64,000 nucleotides of DNA from CAILZL01 sp049840395. GTDB lineage: Bacteria > Pseudomonadota > Gammaproteobacteria > Steroidobacterales > Steroidobacteraceae. The stretch's first letter is position 1. Each line of letters opens with the position of its first letter. Location: the NCBI GenBank assembly GCA_049840395.1, contig JASGLD010000005.1:310001-374000 (forward strand), in the 5' to 3' direction. This document shows positions 17,593 through 26,180 of this stretch, one piece after another. The notes beneath the pieces are model-generated. The model was not told where the DNA came from. It ran no database searches and worked only from the letters and a program-made list of their open reading frames with translations. Both the position numbers and the translations under genes were made by a program.

Positions 17593-18444
17593 GTGCTGCA
17601 AGCCCGTTCTCGTCGTCGTGCACCGTTGGTAATGCCTACCACTGTTCATATTCGTCGCAGTTATTCGGAATGCCGTTATGGCCAATTGCACCTGACCACG
17701 GCGTATCCGTCCGGCGGCGGTTTTGATGAACGTGTGCCGCTCATCTGCCTGCATCCGCTGGGTAGCTCTTCCAATTACTTTGCTGCGTTGTTGCCCGAAT
17801 TGGGGCGCGATCGCAGCATTTATGCTTTCGATATGCCCGGCTGGGGCAATTCCGATGCTCCCAGTGGTGAATGGTCGGTAGCTGACCTGTCGGCTGCCAT
17901 TGGTGAATTTATCGACAGCCTGCGTCTGCGTAGCGTCGATGTGATGGGGGTGCAGTTGGGGGCTCTGACTGCTATCGAATTGGCGGCTGCTAGAAACCAG
18001 CAGGTGCGTCGCATGGTGTTGGCTTCCGTACCGCATTTCACTGCGCAGGAAGCCGCCGCCTCCGAATGGACCAGCCAGCCGGCCTTGCCGATGGCAGATG
18101 GCTCGCATTTATTGAAAGAGTGGCAACGTCTGCTGCGCGCTTCGAGTGGATTGGCCACGCCGGAACAACTGACTGAGGAGCTGGCCGAGGTGTTGTGCAA
18201 TCGCCAGCACAGCGTGCAGGCAGTGCATGCCATGTTGGCCTATCCCACCGCTAAGCGCTTGACCTTGTTGCGTCAATCCGGCCTGGTGCTGCGAGTGCGC
18301 GATGAATTCTACGAACATGGGCTGCGCACCAAGAATTCCTTTGCGCAATCCATGCTGGAAGAATTGCCGGACGCAGGTGCGAACCTGTTCGGCACGCATC
18401 CACAGCGCGTCGTGCAATTGGTACGGCAGTTCCTGGATCGTTGA
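17593..18444 (+). CDS. Alpha/beta-hydrolase-fold protein lacking the nucleophile serine
   Basis: About 283 residues with a clear alpha/beta-hydrolase layout: oxyanion region LHPLGSSSNYF, FDMPGWGNSDAP, and a nucleophile-elbow position reading GVQLGA, followed by the helix LTAIELAA. The usual G-x-S-x-G serine is Gln121 here. So it is either non-catalytic or uses a different chemistry, as in hydrolase-like families with His or other residues at this site. The start GTG 17593 has AGGAG seven bases upstream; GTG 17587 is also in frame but overlaps the ribosome site. No signal peptide. A terminator lies immediately downstream. The substrate or ligand is unknown. Confidence 0.8.
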   Translation: MLQARSRRRAPLVMPTTVHIRRSYSECRYGQLHLTTAYPSGGGFDERVPLICLHPLGSSSNYFAALLPELGRDRSIYAFDMPGWGNSDAPSGEWSVADLSAAIGEFIDSLRLRSVDVMGVQLGALTAIELAAARNQQVRRMVLASVPHFTAQEAAASEWTSQPALPMADGSHLLKEWQRLLRASSGLATPEQLTEELAEVLCNRQHSVQAVHAMLAYPTAKRLTLLRQSGLVLRVRDEFYEHGLRTKNSFAQSMLEELPDAGANLFGTHPQRVVQLVRQFLDR

Positions 18445-18448
18445 AAAG

Positions 18449-18472
18449 CTAATGCCGCGTTTGCGGCATTAG
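18449..18472. terminator. Bidirectional hairpin terminator
   Basis: CTAATGCCGC (18449-18458), loop GTTT, GCGGCATTAG (18463-18472): a perfect 10-bp stem between two convergent genes. On the minus strand it is followed by CTTTTC. It overlaps the stop codon of the minus-strand membrane-protein gene. Confidence 0.75.
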
Positions 18473-18882
18473 AACGCTTGCTGCCAGCTCCAGCTGCTGG
18501 CTATGCCTGCTGCAGAGCAGGTGATGAGCACTTCGCCCATCCATATCCAGTAAACGACAGAGTCGAAGCGCAACAAGCTGCGTAAAGCCAGCAGGGGCAA
18601 CAGGCCGAATACCAGTGCATTGGCCAGTCCAAAACCCAGCCCTTGTTGCCACCAGGAAAATCTGGCCAACGCGGTAAATCCCCAGCTCAACCAGAACAGC
18701 AGGCCAACACCGCCACCTATGGCAGCGTGACTGCTCACGTATAACAATTCGCGCCCTGCATTCGAGCGTTGCCATAGATCGGAGCCGCTGCGCGTAGCAA
18801 TACCGGCCCAGACAAAACGCAGGCCCAGACAGGCGAACAACGCGCCCGCCATGCCGGAGGCGATCAACACCAGAGAATTCAC
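18469..18882 (-). CDS. Predicted four-helix membrane protein
   Basis: About 137 residues, mostly hydrophobic: helices near residues 4-24, 48-70, 77-100 and 108-130. I do not recognise a family. The start GTG 18882 has AGGAG nine bases upstream; a TTG at 18888 is an alternative but too close to that site. It begins 35 bases after the Tat-exported aminotransferase-like gene on the same strand, so the two are probably cotranscribed and may act together at the membrane. A second, overlapping frame of similar length on the same strand lacks helices and is rejected. No function is proposed. Confidence 0.7.
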   Translation of the reverse strand: MNSLVLIASGMAGALFACLGLRFVWAGIATRSGSDLWQRSNAGRELLYVSSHAAIGGGVGLLFWLSWGFTALARFSWWQQGLGFGLANALVFGLLPLLALRSLLRFDSVVYWIWMGEVLITCSAAGIASSWSWQQAF

Positions 18883-18917
18883 CCGCAATCACTCCTGAGC
18901 ATTGGGCTTGAGCCGGG

Positions 18918-20213
18918 TTAGGCGCGCAACGCGCGTTGCAGACCTTGCATCAAGCGATCGATTTCATCGTGCGAGTTGTAAATATGAAAGGATACCCGCA
19001 AGGCATTCATACCATCTTGAGTGGCATTGAAGCCGCTGACAATGACCTTATCGTTATTTTTCAGCCAACTGGCCAATTCCACAGCATTGCGTTTGCTGGA
19101 GCGCAGCGATAACAGATGCAACCACATACCGGGTTGTGTGGAAGTCAGTAACTCCACGTCATTCAAGGCCTGTACGCGCAGGCGCGCATATAACTGCAAT
19201 TCACGCAGCCGCGCCTCGATGCGGGCGCGACCGACGTTCTCTTGCCAGGTCAGTGCGCTGGACAGGCTTTGAAACTGCGGCGCCAGTTCTATGAAGTCGG
19301 TCGGCCAGCGCTGCAGTAATGTTGGCCAGCCGTCGCGGCTGATGCGCAATGGTTCGGCCGTACCGACGGATTCATACAGCAGCGCAGCTTGCATCTCCGC
19401 GCGCACGTACAACGCTCCGGTCTGCTGCGGACCGTTCAGCCAATGACACAGACTGGCGCCATAGATGTCGCAATCCAGGTCGCGCAACGAAAATTGCAAT
19501 GCGCCTAAACTCAGGCTGCCATTGATCATCGAAATAAGATTGCGCGTACGCGCCCATTGGCAAAGTCCGCGGAGCGGCAGTATCGAACCATCGACGTACT
19601 GCGCATGACTGCAAACCAGCACGCGACTACGTTCACTTGCCGCCGCTTCGAACGCTGAAAGCACCTCTGCTTCACTATGCAGAGGCACCGGTAGTGAAAT
19701 GGTTTTCAGCACCAGGCTGCGTTGTCTGGCCTGCTGTTGCCAGAAGCGTCGCAGACTGTCGGGCAATTGGGCTGCCAGGAGGATCTCATCACCGCTCTGC
19801 AGATTGAGCGTTTGAGCGCATTGCATCAGGCCGGCTAGGGCGCCTCGCGTCAGGCATAGTTCATCGACATTGCAGCCCAGCCAGCCGCTGAGTCGCTTGC
19901 ATAATTCCTGTACGGCGCTGGCCGAGTAACGTTCGGCATAAAATGCATCTGGATCGGTATGCAAGCTTTCCTGCGCGCGGTATTCACTGGCCAAGACCGC
20001 GCGTGAGCTGGGTGCGAATTGCGCCGTATCGAAATACGCCAGACGCGGATTCAGTACCAGCTGGGTGCGGGCGCTGTTCCAGGGATCGGGTTCACTACCG
20101 CTATCAGTGGCGGCACTGGCGCTGAATATCGGTTTGCCGATCAGGCTGCCACCGGCCAATGCGCCCAGCTGTAGCAGGTGTCGGCGCGAATATCGCAAAT
20201 CGTTTGATTCCAT
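18918..20213 (-). CDS. Tat-exported class V aminotransferase-like protein without PLP lysine
   Basis: 431 residues. The N-terminus is a twin-arginine signal (SRRHLLQLGALAGGSL), predicting folded export. The body aligns with class V PLP enzymes of the isopenicillin-N epimerase/cysteine-desulfurase type. An ungapped match can be laid over the cofactor region: family VDGAxAxG aligns with INGSLSLG (Asn231 replaces the Asp that holds the PLP pyridine), and ASGHKWLxGPKGTG aligns with ASLCHWLNGPQQTG (His257 replaces the Schiff-base Lys). Both key residues are missing, so ordinary PLP catalysis is unlikely. It may be a binding or scaffold protein. It is followed by a membrane-protein gene in the same direction. 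Confidence 0.82.
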   Translation of the reverse strand: MESNDLRYSRRHLLQLGALAGGSLIGKPIFSASAATDSGSEPDPWNSARTQLVLNPRLAYFDTAQFAPSSRAVLASEYRAQESLHTDPDAFYAERYSASAVQELCKRLSGWLGCNVDELCLTRGALAGLMQCAQTLNLQSGDEILLAAQLPDSLRRFWQQQARQRSLVLKTISLPVPLHSEAEVLSAFEAAASERSRVLVCSHAQYVDGSILPLRGLCQWARTRNLISMINGSLSLGALQFSLRDLDCDIYGASLCHWLNGPQQTGALYVRAEMQAALLYESVGTAEPLRISRDGWPTLLQRWPTDFIELAPQFQSLSSALTWQENVGRARIEARLRELQLYARLRVQALNDVELLTSTQPGMWLHLLSLRSSKRNAVELASWLKNNDKVIVSGFNATQDGMNALRVSFHIYNSHDEIDRLMQGLQRALRA

Positions 20214-20330
20214 AAGTTTGTAGCGAGGACTATGGGCGAGTAATGAGTCTAGCAGCGCCTTGCTGGCTCGGCTGCCTGTCGCCTGCTACTGTATTAAACC
20301 TGTTGTCTGTTCAAACTGGACCTGTGGGTC

Positions 20331-21854
20331 ATGACCGATTCGTATCTCGAGCGCACTCTTAAAGCCCGCGTCTATGATGTCGCGGTGCAAACCCCCCTGG
20401 AACCGGCCCAACGTCTGGGCCGTCGGCTGGGCAATACCATTCTGCTCAAGCGGGAAGATTTGCAGCCGGTGTTTTCTTTCAAGTTGCGCGGTGCGTACAA
20501 CAAAATCGCGCATCTTTCCGAGTCGGTGGCGCAACGGGGTGTGATTTGCGCCTCCGCGGGCAATCATGCCCAGGGCGTGGCGCTCAGCGCGCGCCGCCGC
20601 GGCATTCGTGCGGTGATCGTGATGCCGCGCACCACACCCAGCATCAAAGTGCAGGCCGTAAAAGATCTGGGTGGCGAAGCCGTGTTGCACGGCGATGATT
20701 TCGATCAAGCTTATGAGCATGCGCTGCAGCTGGCGCGCGAGCAGTCCCTGACCTTTGTGCATCCGTTTGACGATCCAGACGTCATCGCCGGTCAAGGTAC
20801 AGTGGGCATGGAGATTCTACGGCAACAGCCGGGCGAAACGCTCGACGCTATCTTCGTGGCGGTGGGCGGCGGCGGTTTGATCGCCGGCATTGCCGCCTAC
20901 GTCAAACAATTGTTTCCGCGCGTGCGCATCATCGGCGTGGAGCCGGAAGATGCCGACGCCATGTACCGCTCGCTGCAGGAAAAGAAGCGCGTAACGCTGG
21001 ATCGCGTCGGCATTTTTGCCGATGGCGTTGCGGTCCGTCGCGTTGGCGAGGAAACCTTTCGTCTGGCCCAACAGTATGTTGATGAGGTCATTCTGGTCAG
21101 TACCGACGAAATCTGCGCTGCCATGCAGGATATCTTCGAAGAGAATCGCACGGTGGTGGAACCCGCTGGCGCATTGTCAGTGGCGGGCATCAAGAAGTAT
21201 CTGGCCCGTGAGAACTGGCAGGGCAGGACGGTGGTGGGGGTCAACTCAGGCGCCAACGTCAACTTCGATCGGCTGCGCCATGTGGCTGAACGTGCCGATA
21301 TCGGTGCACAGCGTGAAGCTCTGTTTGCCGTGGAAATCCCCGAGCAGACCGGTAGCTTCCTGAAATTCTGCGAGGCCATCGGTCAGCGCAACATCACCGA
21401 ATTCAACTATCGCTATAACGCCAACAGCGAACGTGCCAGTCTGTTTGTCGGCATGGGCATCACTGGAGGTCGTAAGGAGCGTGAACAGGTGTTGCAGTCG
21501 CTACGTGCCGAGGGTTATCAGGTTGTCGATATGACCGACAACGAAATGGCCAAGCTGCATGTGCGTTTCATGGTGGGGGGGCATGCGGCCGGCATCGAGA
21601 ACGAGCGGTTGCTACGGTTTGAATTTCCGGAACGGCCAGGTGCACTGCTGAAGTTCCTCAAAGCCGTGGGCACGCAGTGGAATATCAGTCTGTTCCACTA
21701 TCGCAATCACGGTTCCGATTACGGTCGGGTGTTGGCGGGTGTGCAAGTACCGTCGCAGCAACTCACGGATTTGCAACTGCATTTGAAGGAACTCAAGTAT
21801 CCGTATACGGATGAAACCGACAACCCTGCTTACAAATTATTCCTGGCGCCTTGA
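20331..21854 (+). CDS. ilvA: Threonine ammonia-lyase, biosynthetic
   Basis: 507 residues, the full length for the biosynthetic form. PLP Lys51 in SFKLRGAYNK, the glycine loop GGGGLIAG that holds the PLP phosphate, and two tandem ACT-like regulatory domains (about 325-400 and 420-505) are all present. It converts threonine to 2-oxobutyrate, the isoleucine-specific entry, and should be inhibited by isoleucine through the ACT-like domains. It is divergent from the exported aminotransferase-like gene. The product feeds acetolactate synthase encoded 3-5 kb upstream. Confidence 0.96.
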   Translation: MTDSYLERTLKARVYDVAVQTPLEPAQRLGRRLGNTILLKREDLQPVFSFKLRGAYNKIAHLSESVAQRGVICASAGNHAQGVALSARRRGIRAVIVMPRTTPSIKVQAVKDLGGEAVLHGDDFDQAYEHALQLAREQSLTFVHPFDDPDVIAGQGTVGMEILRQQPGETLDAIFVAVGGGGLIAGIAAYVKQLFPRVRIIGVEPEDADAMYRSLQEKKRVTLDRVGIFADGVAVRRVGEETFRLAQQYVDEVILVSTDEICAAMQDIFEENRTVVEPAGALSVAGIKKYLARENWQGRTVVGVNSGANVNFDRLRHVAERADIGAQREALFAVEIPEQTGSFLKFCEAIGQRNITEFNYRYNANSERASLFVGMGITGGRKEREQVLQSLRAEGYQVVDMTDNEMAKLHVRFMVGGHAAGIENERLLRFEFPERPGALLKFLKAVGTQWNISLFHYRNHGSDYGRVLAGVQVPSQQLTDLQLHLKELKYPYTDETDNPAYKLFLAP

Positions 21855-21951
21855 TTGTATAAATCATGAGGTAAGCGCCCGCAGGCATTGCGGCGGGCGT
21901 AGCTTCGATCCGATGGTCGGTAGCTGTTTGCCGCTGTATGTCACTTGGGCA

Positions 21952-23616
21952 TCAAGGCTTGGCCGGAATCTGTGCGGCTTGTTCGTGTTTGTCCTGGGCC
22001 TCCAGCACCTGCTGAAGACAATTTTTTAGCTCTGCGATACGCACATGGTCTGTGCCCGGTGCAGAAGTCTCAATGCCGCGTGCTGCGCGATACAACGGTT
22101 CAGCCTCCTGACAAAGCCCCAGGCTGTCATAGGCTTTGCCGAGGGTGCTTAACAGCGTGGCGTGGATAGCTGGTTGCGATTGCAATTGGCTTGCAATCCG
22201 ATATGTACCTGCATCCAATAGCTCGCGGGCCTTCAATTCATTACCCCTACTATGCGAGGGATCGGCGCGTTCGAATAATTCCATCAGGAACGACGCAACC
22301 CGTTCGGCTCGATTGCGTTCTGCTATTGCAGCATCGCGTTGTCTGGCAATGTTCTGCGATTGCAGGTTGGCCACTACTGCAAATGCGATCGACAGCAGCA
22401 GCGTGGACATCGTGACGCTAACCGCCAGCGCATGGCGGCGCACGAACTTGCGACTTCGATATAGCCAACTATCCTTGCTGGCAATCACCGGTTCACCACG
22501 CAGCCAGTGTTGGATGTCTTCGGCAAATTGGTTGGCAGAAGCGTAGCGTCGCGATGGCCTCTTGCGCAGTGCCATCAACACCATGTTGTCGAGATCGCCG
22601 CGCAAACGGCGTATCAACTTGTTGATGCTGGTATTACGCGAATAGGCCAGGTCGTACATCAGCCCGGGTGTCTCCTGCGCAGCGCGCGCAACATTGACGC
22701 TGGGTGGCAGGGGTGAAGTACGACACACCAAACGTTCCACATCCGCCAGCTTGCTGTTGTAGGTCAGGACAAAGGCACGTCGACCGCTGAGCAGTTCATA
22801 GAGCAACAGGCCCAGTACATAGATATCGCTGGCGGTGGTGATGGGATCGCCGCGCACCTGTTCCGGGCTGGCATGCGCCGGAGTCATGACCCGAAAGTGA
22901 TGGTGCGTGACCGCGACGGAGCGTGGATCGATCTGCGTGTCCAGTAACTTGGCGATGCCGAAATCAAGCAGCTTGGGTTCGCCCTCGGCAGTGACCAGAA
23001 TGTTGTTGGGCTTGAGATCGCGATGCACGATCAGACTTTGATGCGCGCATTGCACCGCCGCGCACACCTTGCAGAATAAGTGCAGCCGTTGCTCCAGGGT
23101 CAGTTGCTGGCGATCGCAGTGCACATTGATGGGCACGCCTTCGATGTATTCCATCACCAAGTAGGGTGTGCCATCCGGTGCGGTGCCGCCATCCAATAGA
23201 GTGGCGATATTGGGATGCTGCAAGGAAGCGAGAATCTGTCGCTCGGTGCGCACCCGGGTGCGTATGTCATCGGATAACAGCGCACCGCGCACCAGCTTAA
23301 TGGCCACCTTTTGTTCGAACTCGTGATCAATGCGTTCCGCGAGATAGACCTCGCCCATGCCGCCCGAACCGAGCAGGCGCACCAGTCGATATGCACCCAG
23401 ACGCAAGCCACTCATCGAATCGGGAAGCCACTCTGCATCGATGTCGTGTTGCCAGCTTGCTGCGGTGGTTTCGCCCTGATCCAGTATGGCCAGAACCTGC
23501 GAGATCAGCGTGGCATCGTCACCGCATTGTTGTTGTACGTAGGTACGCCACTCACGTGGACCTATTTCGCGGGCGCGGCGCGCAATGTCATGGGGATCTT
23601 TGTTGGCAGCTTCCAT
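21952..23616 (-). CDS. Membrane-anchored serine/threonine protein kinase
   Basis: 554 residues. A short helical N-terminal domain (about 1-70) precedes a Hanks-type kinase domain: GSGGMGEVY glycine loop, Lys107 in VAIK, catalytic HRDLKPNN (Asp200), DFG (Asp218) and SPEQ with DIYVLGLLLYELL. A single membrane helix follows (about 395-418), then about 130 residues that look like one or two TPR units (YDSLGLCQEAEPLYRAAR). Relatives often carry many more TPRs and sit beside an ECF sigma factor gene; neither is the case here. The kinase domain faces the cytoplasm. Substrates are unknown. It follows the LysR gene on the same strand with a 62-base gap. Confidence 0.92.
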   Translation of the reverse strand: MEAANKDPHDIARRAREIGPREWRTYVQQQCGDDATLISQVLAILDQGETTAASWQHDIDAEWLPDSMSGLRLGAYRLVRLLGSGGMGEVYLAERIDHEFEQKVAIKLVRGALLSDDIRTRVRTERQILASLQHPNIATLLDGGTAPDGTPYLVMEYIEGVPINVHCDRQQLTLEQRLHLFCKVCAAVQCAHQSLIVHRDLKPNNILVTAEGEPKLLDFGIAKLLDTQIDPRSVAVTHHHFRVMTPAHASPEQVRGDPITTASDIYVLGLLLYELLSGRRAFVLTYNSKLADVERLVCRTSPLPPSVNVARAAQETPGLMYDLAYSRNTSINKLIRRLRGDLDNMVLMALRKRPSRRYASANQFAEDIQHWLRGEPVIASKDSWLYRSRKFVRRHALAVSVTMSTLLLSIAFAVVANLQSQNIARQRDAAIAERNRAERVASFLMELFERADPSHSRGNELKARELLDAGTYRIASQLQSQPAIHATLLSTLGKAYDSLGLCQEAEPLYRAARGIETSAPGTDHVRIAELKNCLQQVLEAQDKHEQAAQIPAKP

Positions 23617-23678
23617 GCCGACACCTCATTCCATCAAGAGGTGCCATGCTGCCTTAACTCATGCAGTGAACAAATCGG

Positions 23679-24602
23679 TCAATCGGCCGGCTCCAGTCGT
23701 TCGCCTTCCGGCGGCAAGAATTGCTGGCAGCAGGCGCTGAGCCAGGCATGGAAGCGCTGCACCTTGGGCAGATCGAAATGTTCCGGCGGCGCCACGAAGT
23801 AGTAAGCCGCACGCTGTCGTACGCTTTGCAGACCGACACGCACCAGCCGGCCGGCATCCAGATCATCAGCCACCAGGGACCAGCGCGCCAACACCAAGCC
23901 TTCACCGCGTTCGGCCATGTTCAATGCAGCCACAGAGTCTTCTAAAACCGGGCCGCGTTCCAAACGTGTGGTGTCGCCACCCAGACTGCGCAACCAGTCT
24001 GACCAGGGTTCGTGCTGGCTATGTAGCAGCGGATACTTGTTTAAATCACCCACAGTGTTGACCGGTCCGATCTTGCTCACCAGCGCGGGGCTGGCTACCG
24101 GGAACACCCAGTCATCCATCACATGTTCGGCGCGCAGGCTGGCCCATTGGCCCATGCCATAGCGAACCACGGCGTGGAAGTCGCTATTCATGAAATCGAC
24201 CAATTGCCGGCTGGCATTGAAGCGCAGGTCGATTTCCGGATGCTTTTGATAAAAATCGTTCAAGCGTGGCAACAGCCACTTCTGTAGAAACGAACCCAGC
24301 ATGCTGATATTGAGCTGACCGCTGGTGCGATGCTTGCGCAGCTGATCGATGGAGCGCGCCAATTCATCGAAACCGCGTTGCACGCCAGGCAGTAATTGCG
24401 AGCCCAACGGTGTCAGGCGCACTGACCGGCTGTGACGATAGAACAGCGGTGTCTCCAGCGAATCTTCCAACGTTTTGATCTGTGAGCTGACTGCGGCAGG
24501 CGTAACGTCCAGTGCGTTGGCGGCTTCAGTAAAGCTCAGCCTCTCGGCAACCGCTTCGAATACACGCAGTGCATTCAAAGGGAGTTTTACAGATTCGCTC
24601 AT
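23679..24602 (-). CDS. LysR-family transcriptional regulator, GcvA-like
   Basis: 307 residues. The N-terminal winged helix-turn-helix (about 6-65: LPLNALRVFEAVAERLSFTEAANALDVTPAAVS) and the LysR effector-binding domain (about 95-295) are both complete. Residue patterns such as LPLNALRxFEA and QWASLRAEHV place it with the GcvA/AmpR-like group. Its target is unclear; the divergent GNAT gene is the normal candidate for LysR control, with 287 bases between them. The Ser/Thr kinase downstream may be cotranscribed. Confidence 0.92.
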   Translation of the reverse strand: MSESVKLPLNALRVFEAVAERLSFTEAANALDVTPAAVSSQIKTLEDSLETPLFYRHSRSVRLTPLGSQLLPGVQRGFDELARSIDQLRKHRTSGQLNISMLGSFLQKWLLPRLNDFYQKHPEIDLRFNASRQLVDFMNSDFHAVVRYGMGQWASLRAEHVMDDWVFPVASPALVSKIGPVNTVGDLNKYPLLHSQHEPWSDWLRSLGGDTTRLERGPVLEDSVAALNMAERGEGLVLARWSLVADDLDAGRLVRVGLQSVRQRAAYYFVAPPEHFDLPKVQRFHAWLSACCQQFLPPEGERLEPAD

Positions 24603-24889
24603 TATTTATTTTTCCTTACCCAAACTTGCCAGGATTAAATTTGTTCTCAAGATTAATTGTGTACTTTGACCTCGGGCAAGAAACTTCTTGTTAGTAAATG
24701 TAAATATTTTTGATGCAGCGCAAAGTGCCGCGGCAGGGCAAGCCATGAGGGGATTGGCCGCTGCAGACACGTTGGCCGGTATGGCTGAAGTTACCCCGGA
24801 GCATCTAGACCTGCGGGTAGACGGGCGTCATGCTCCTTAAGATTGGCGCGCAACCCCCTTCCTGGTTGCCGTACCCATCAGGAGTATTA

Positions 24890-25378
24890 ATGAACCAGTC
24901 GCGAGTGCAGATTCGTGCTGCCGTTGAAAGCGATGTACCGCTGATTCTGCAGCTGATCCATGAATTGGCCGTGTTCGAGCATCTCAGCCATGAGGTGAGT
25001 GCGACCGAAGCGGCGCTGCGCGAACATTTATTCGGCGCACGCCCGTATGCCGAGGTACTGATCGCGATGATGGACCAAACGCCCGCCGGCTTTGCGCTGT
25101 TCTTCCACAACTATTCCACCTTCCTGACCCAGCCCGGTCTCTATCTGGAAGATCTGTATGTACGCGAAGCCTGGCGCGGTCATGGTGTAGGCACGGCCTT
25201 GTTGCAGGCGGTGCGCCGGTTGGCCATCGAGCGTCACTGCGGCCGTTACGAATGGTCGGTGCTTAACTGGAATCGCCGCGCTATCGAGTTCTACGAAAAG
25301 ATGGGTGCGAAACCCATGAGCGAGTGGATGATTTACCGACTAAGTGGAACGCAGCTTAGGGAAGGAATTGATAATTGA
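24890..25378 (+). CDS. GNAT N-acetyltransferase (diamine/thialysine type)
   Basis: 162 residues. The start ATG has AGGAG directly upstream. The GNAT motif A is YVREAWRGHGVGTALL, preceded by GLYLEDL and followed by EWSVLNWNRRAIEFYEKMGAKPMSEW. This pattern, with FALFFHNYSTF, matches the SAT1/SSAT2-like group that acetylates polyamines, thialysine or related amines. The exact substrate cannot be read from sequence. It is divergent from the LysR regulator and convergent with gspB, with its stop codon inside a 13-bp inverted repeat. Confidence 0.88.
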   Translation: MNQSRVQIRAAVESDVPLILQLIHELAVFEHLSHEVSATEAALREHLFGARPYAEVLIAMMDQTPAGFALFFHNYSTFLTQPGLYLEDLYVREAWRGHGVGTALLQAVRRLAIERHCGRYEWSVLNWNRRAIEFYEKMGAKPMSEWMIYRLSGTQLREGIDN

Positions 25379-25438
25379 TGTTGGACACAACGAAATACAT
25401 TGATGCGGATCGGCGTTATCCATTGTCAATTATCAATT
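25366..25438. repeat. AT-rich 13-bp inverted repeat between convergent genes
   Basis: AATTGATAATTGA (25366-25378) and TCAATTATCAATT (25426-25438) are perfect complements separated by 47 bases. The left arm contains the GNAT stop codon; the right arm lies 14 bases before the gspB end. It could act as a bidirectional transcript end, though no T-run follows. The sequence resembles simple ATTGATAATTG-type intergenic repeats seen in many bacterial genomes. Confidence 0.5.
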
Positions 25439-25451
25439 GTCCATTAAGAAC

Positions 25452-26180
25452 TCATCGCGGCAACAGAAAACGTTGATTGCGATAGTTCAGTATCACGCCA
25501 TCAGAGGTAATTTTTTCCACCAGGGGTCCTTCGACCAGCGCCTGTCCTTCCGAATACTTCTTCGAATTAATAAAGACAAATCGTTCGCTGGCGGTGTTTG
25601 CATAAACGTGCAGATTCAAATTTAGATTGGCAAATCCCAGTGCCGAGCTGCCACCCAGATTTTCCAACGTGGGTAGCATGTCAGGAGTAGCGGCGCTGGG
25701 GGTCACAGCCGGATTGGCTTTGAACGCCGTTGAAGCTTCTAATGGTGTGAAAGTTTGTGCCTGCGCGGGTGTCGATCGAACCAAGGGCGGACCGGAAAGA
25801 TCGGGCGTGGTTTGCACAGCGGCAGTCGGTAGATCTTCTGCCGGTTCTGTTTCGAAATCGGCTTCGTTCTGCAACGAACGTACATCGGCACTGCGTGGCG
25901 GTGCACTCACTAATGGTGCAGAAGGTTGAGCGGCAGGGCTGCTGGCTGCGCTACTCACTATAGCGCTGCTGCTCGGTACGGCCGCCACCGGCAGCGTGCC
26001 GTTGCGCCACCACATGACCAACAGCAGTACGCAATTCAGTACCAGCAGACCGATAACTATCCACATCCATAGTGGTTGCGCGCGCGAGCGGCGTCCCACC
26101 GGCAGTTCGAGCAGCACGGGTTGTTGTTGCCGCTCGCGTTCCTGCTCGGATTTTTTCAAGGCATCGAGAATGAAGCTCAT
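25452..26180 (-). CDS. gspB: General secretion pathway protein B (ExeB/GspB-like)
   Basis: 242 residues. The N-terminus MSFILDALKKSEQERER is diagnostic. A single membrane helix follows (about 37-58), then a Pro/Ala/Ser-rich linker and a C-terminal periplasmic GspB domain (about 185-242: NLHVYANTASERFVFINSKKY...EKITSDGVILNYRNQRFLL). It works with GspA to help the type II secretion secretin cross peptidoglycan and assemble in the outer membrane. The start overlaps the gspA stop by four bases. The other type II secretion genes are not in the window. Confidence 0.9.
   Translation of the reverse strand: MSFILDALKKSEQERERQQQPVLLELPVGRRSRAQPLWMWIVIGLLVLNCVLLLVMWWRNGTLPVAAVPSSSAIVSSAASSPAAQPSAPLVSAPPRSADVRSLQNEADFETEPAEDLPTAAVQTTPDLSGPPLVRSTPAQAQTFTPLEASTAFKANPAVTPSAATPDMLPTLENLGGSSALGFANLNLNLHVYANTASERFVFINSKKYSEGQALVEGPLVEKITSDGVILNYRNQRFLLPR

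Noticed and set aside
17443..18108. A 221-codon minus-strand frame overlapping the alpha/beta hydrolase
   Set aside because: The plus strand holds a clear hydrolase fold; the minus frame shows no domain.
21952..23616. Possible truncation of the Ser/Thr kinase TPR region by a frameshift
   Set aside because: The ilvA gene ends 97 bases beyond the kinase stop, leaving no room for a longer TPR domain in another frame.
24797..24836. GGAGCAT / ATGCTCC inverted repeat upstream of the GNAT gene
   Set aside because: Arms of seven bases with a long loop are too weak to call an operator or attenuator.
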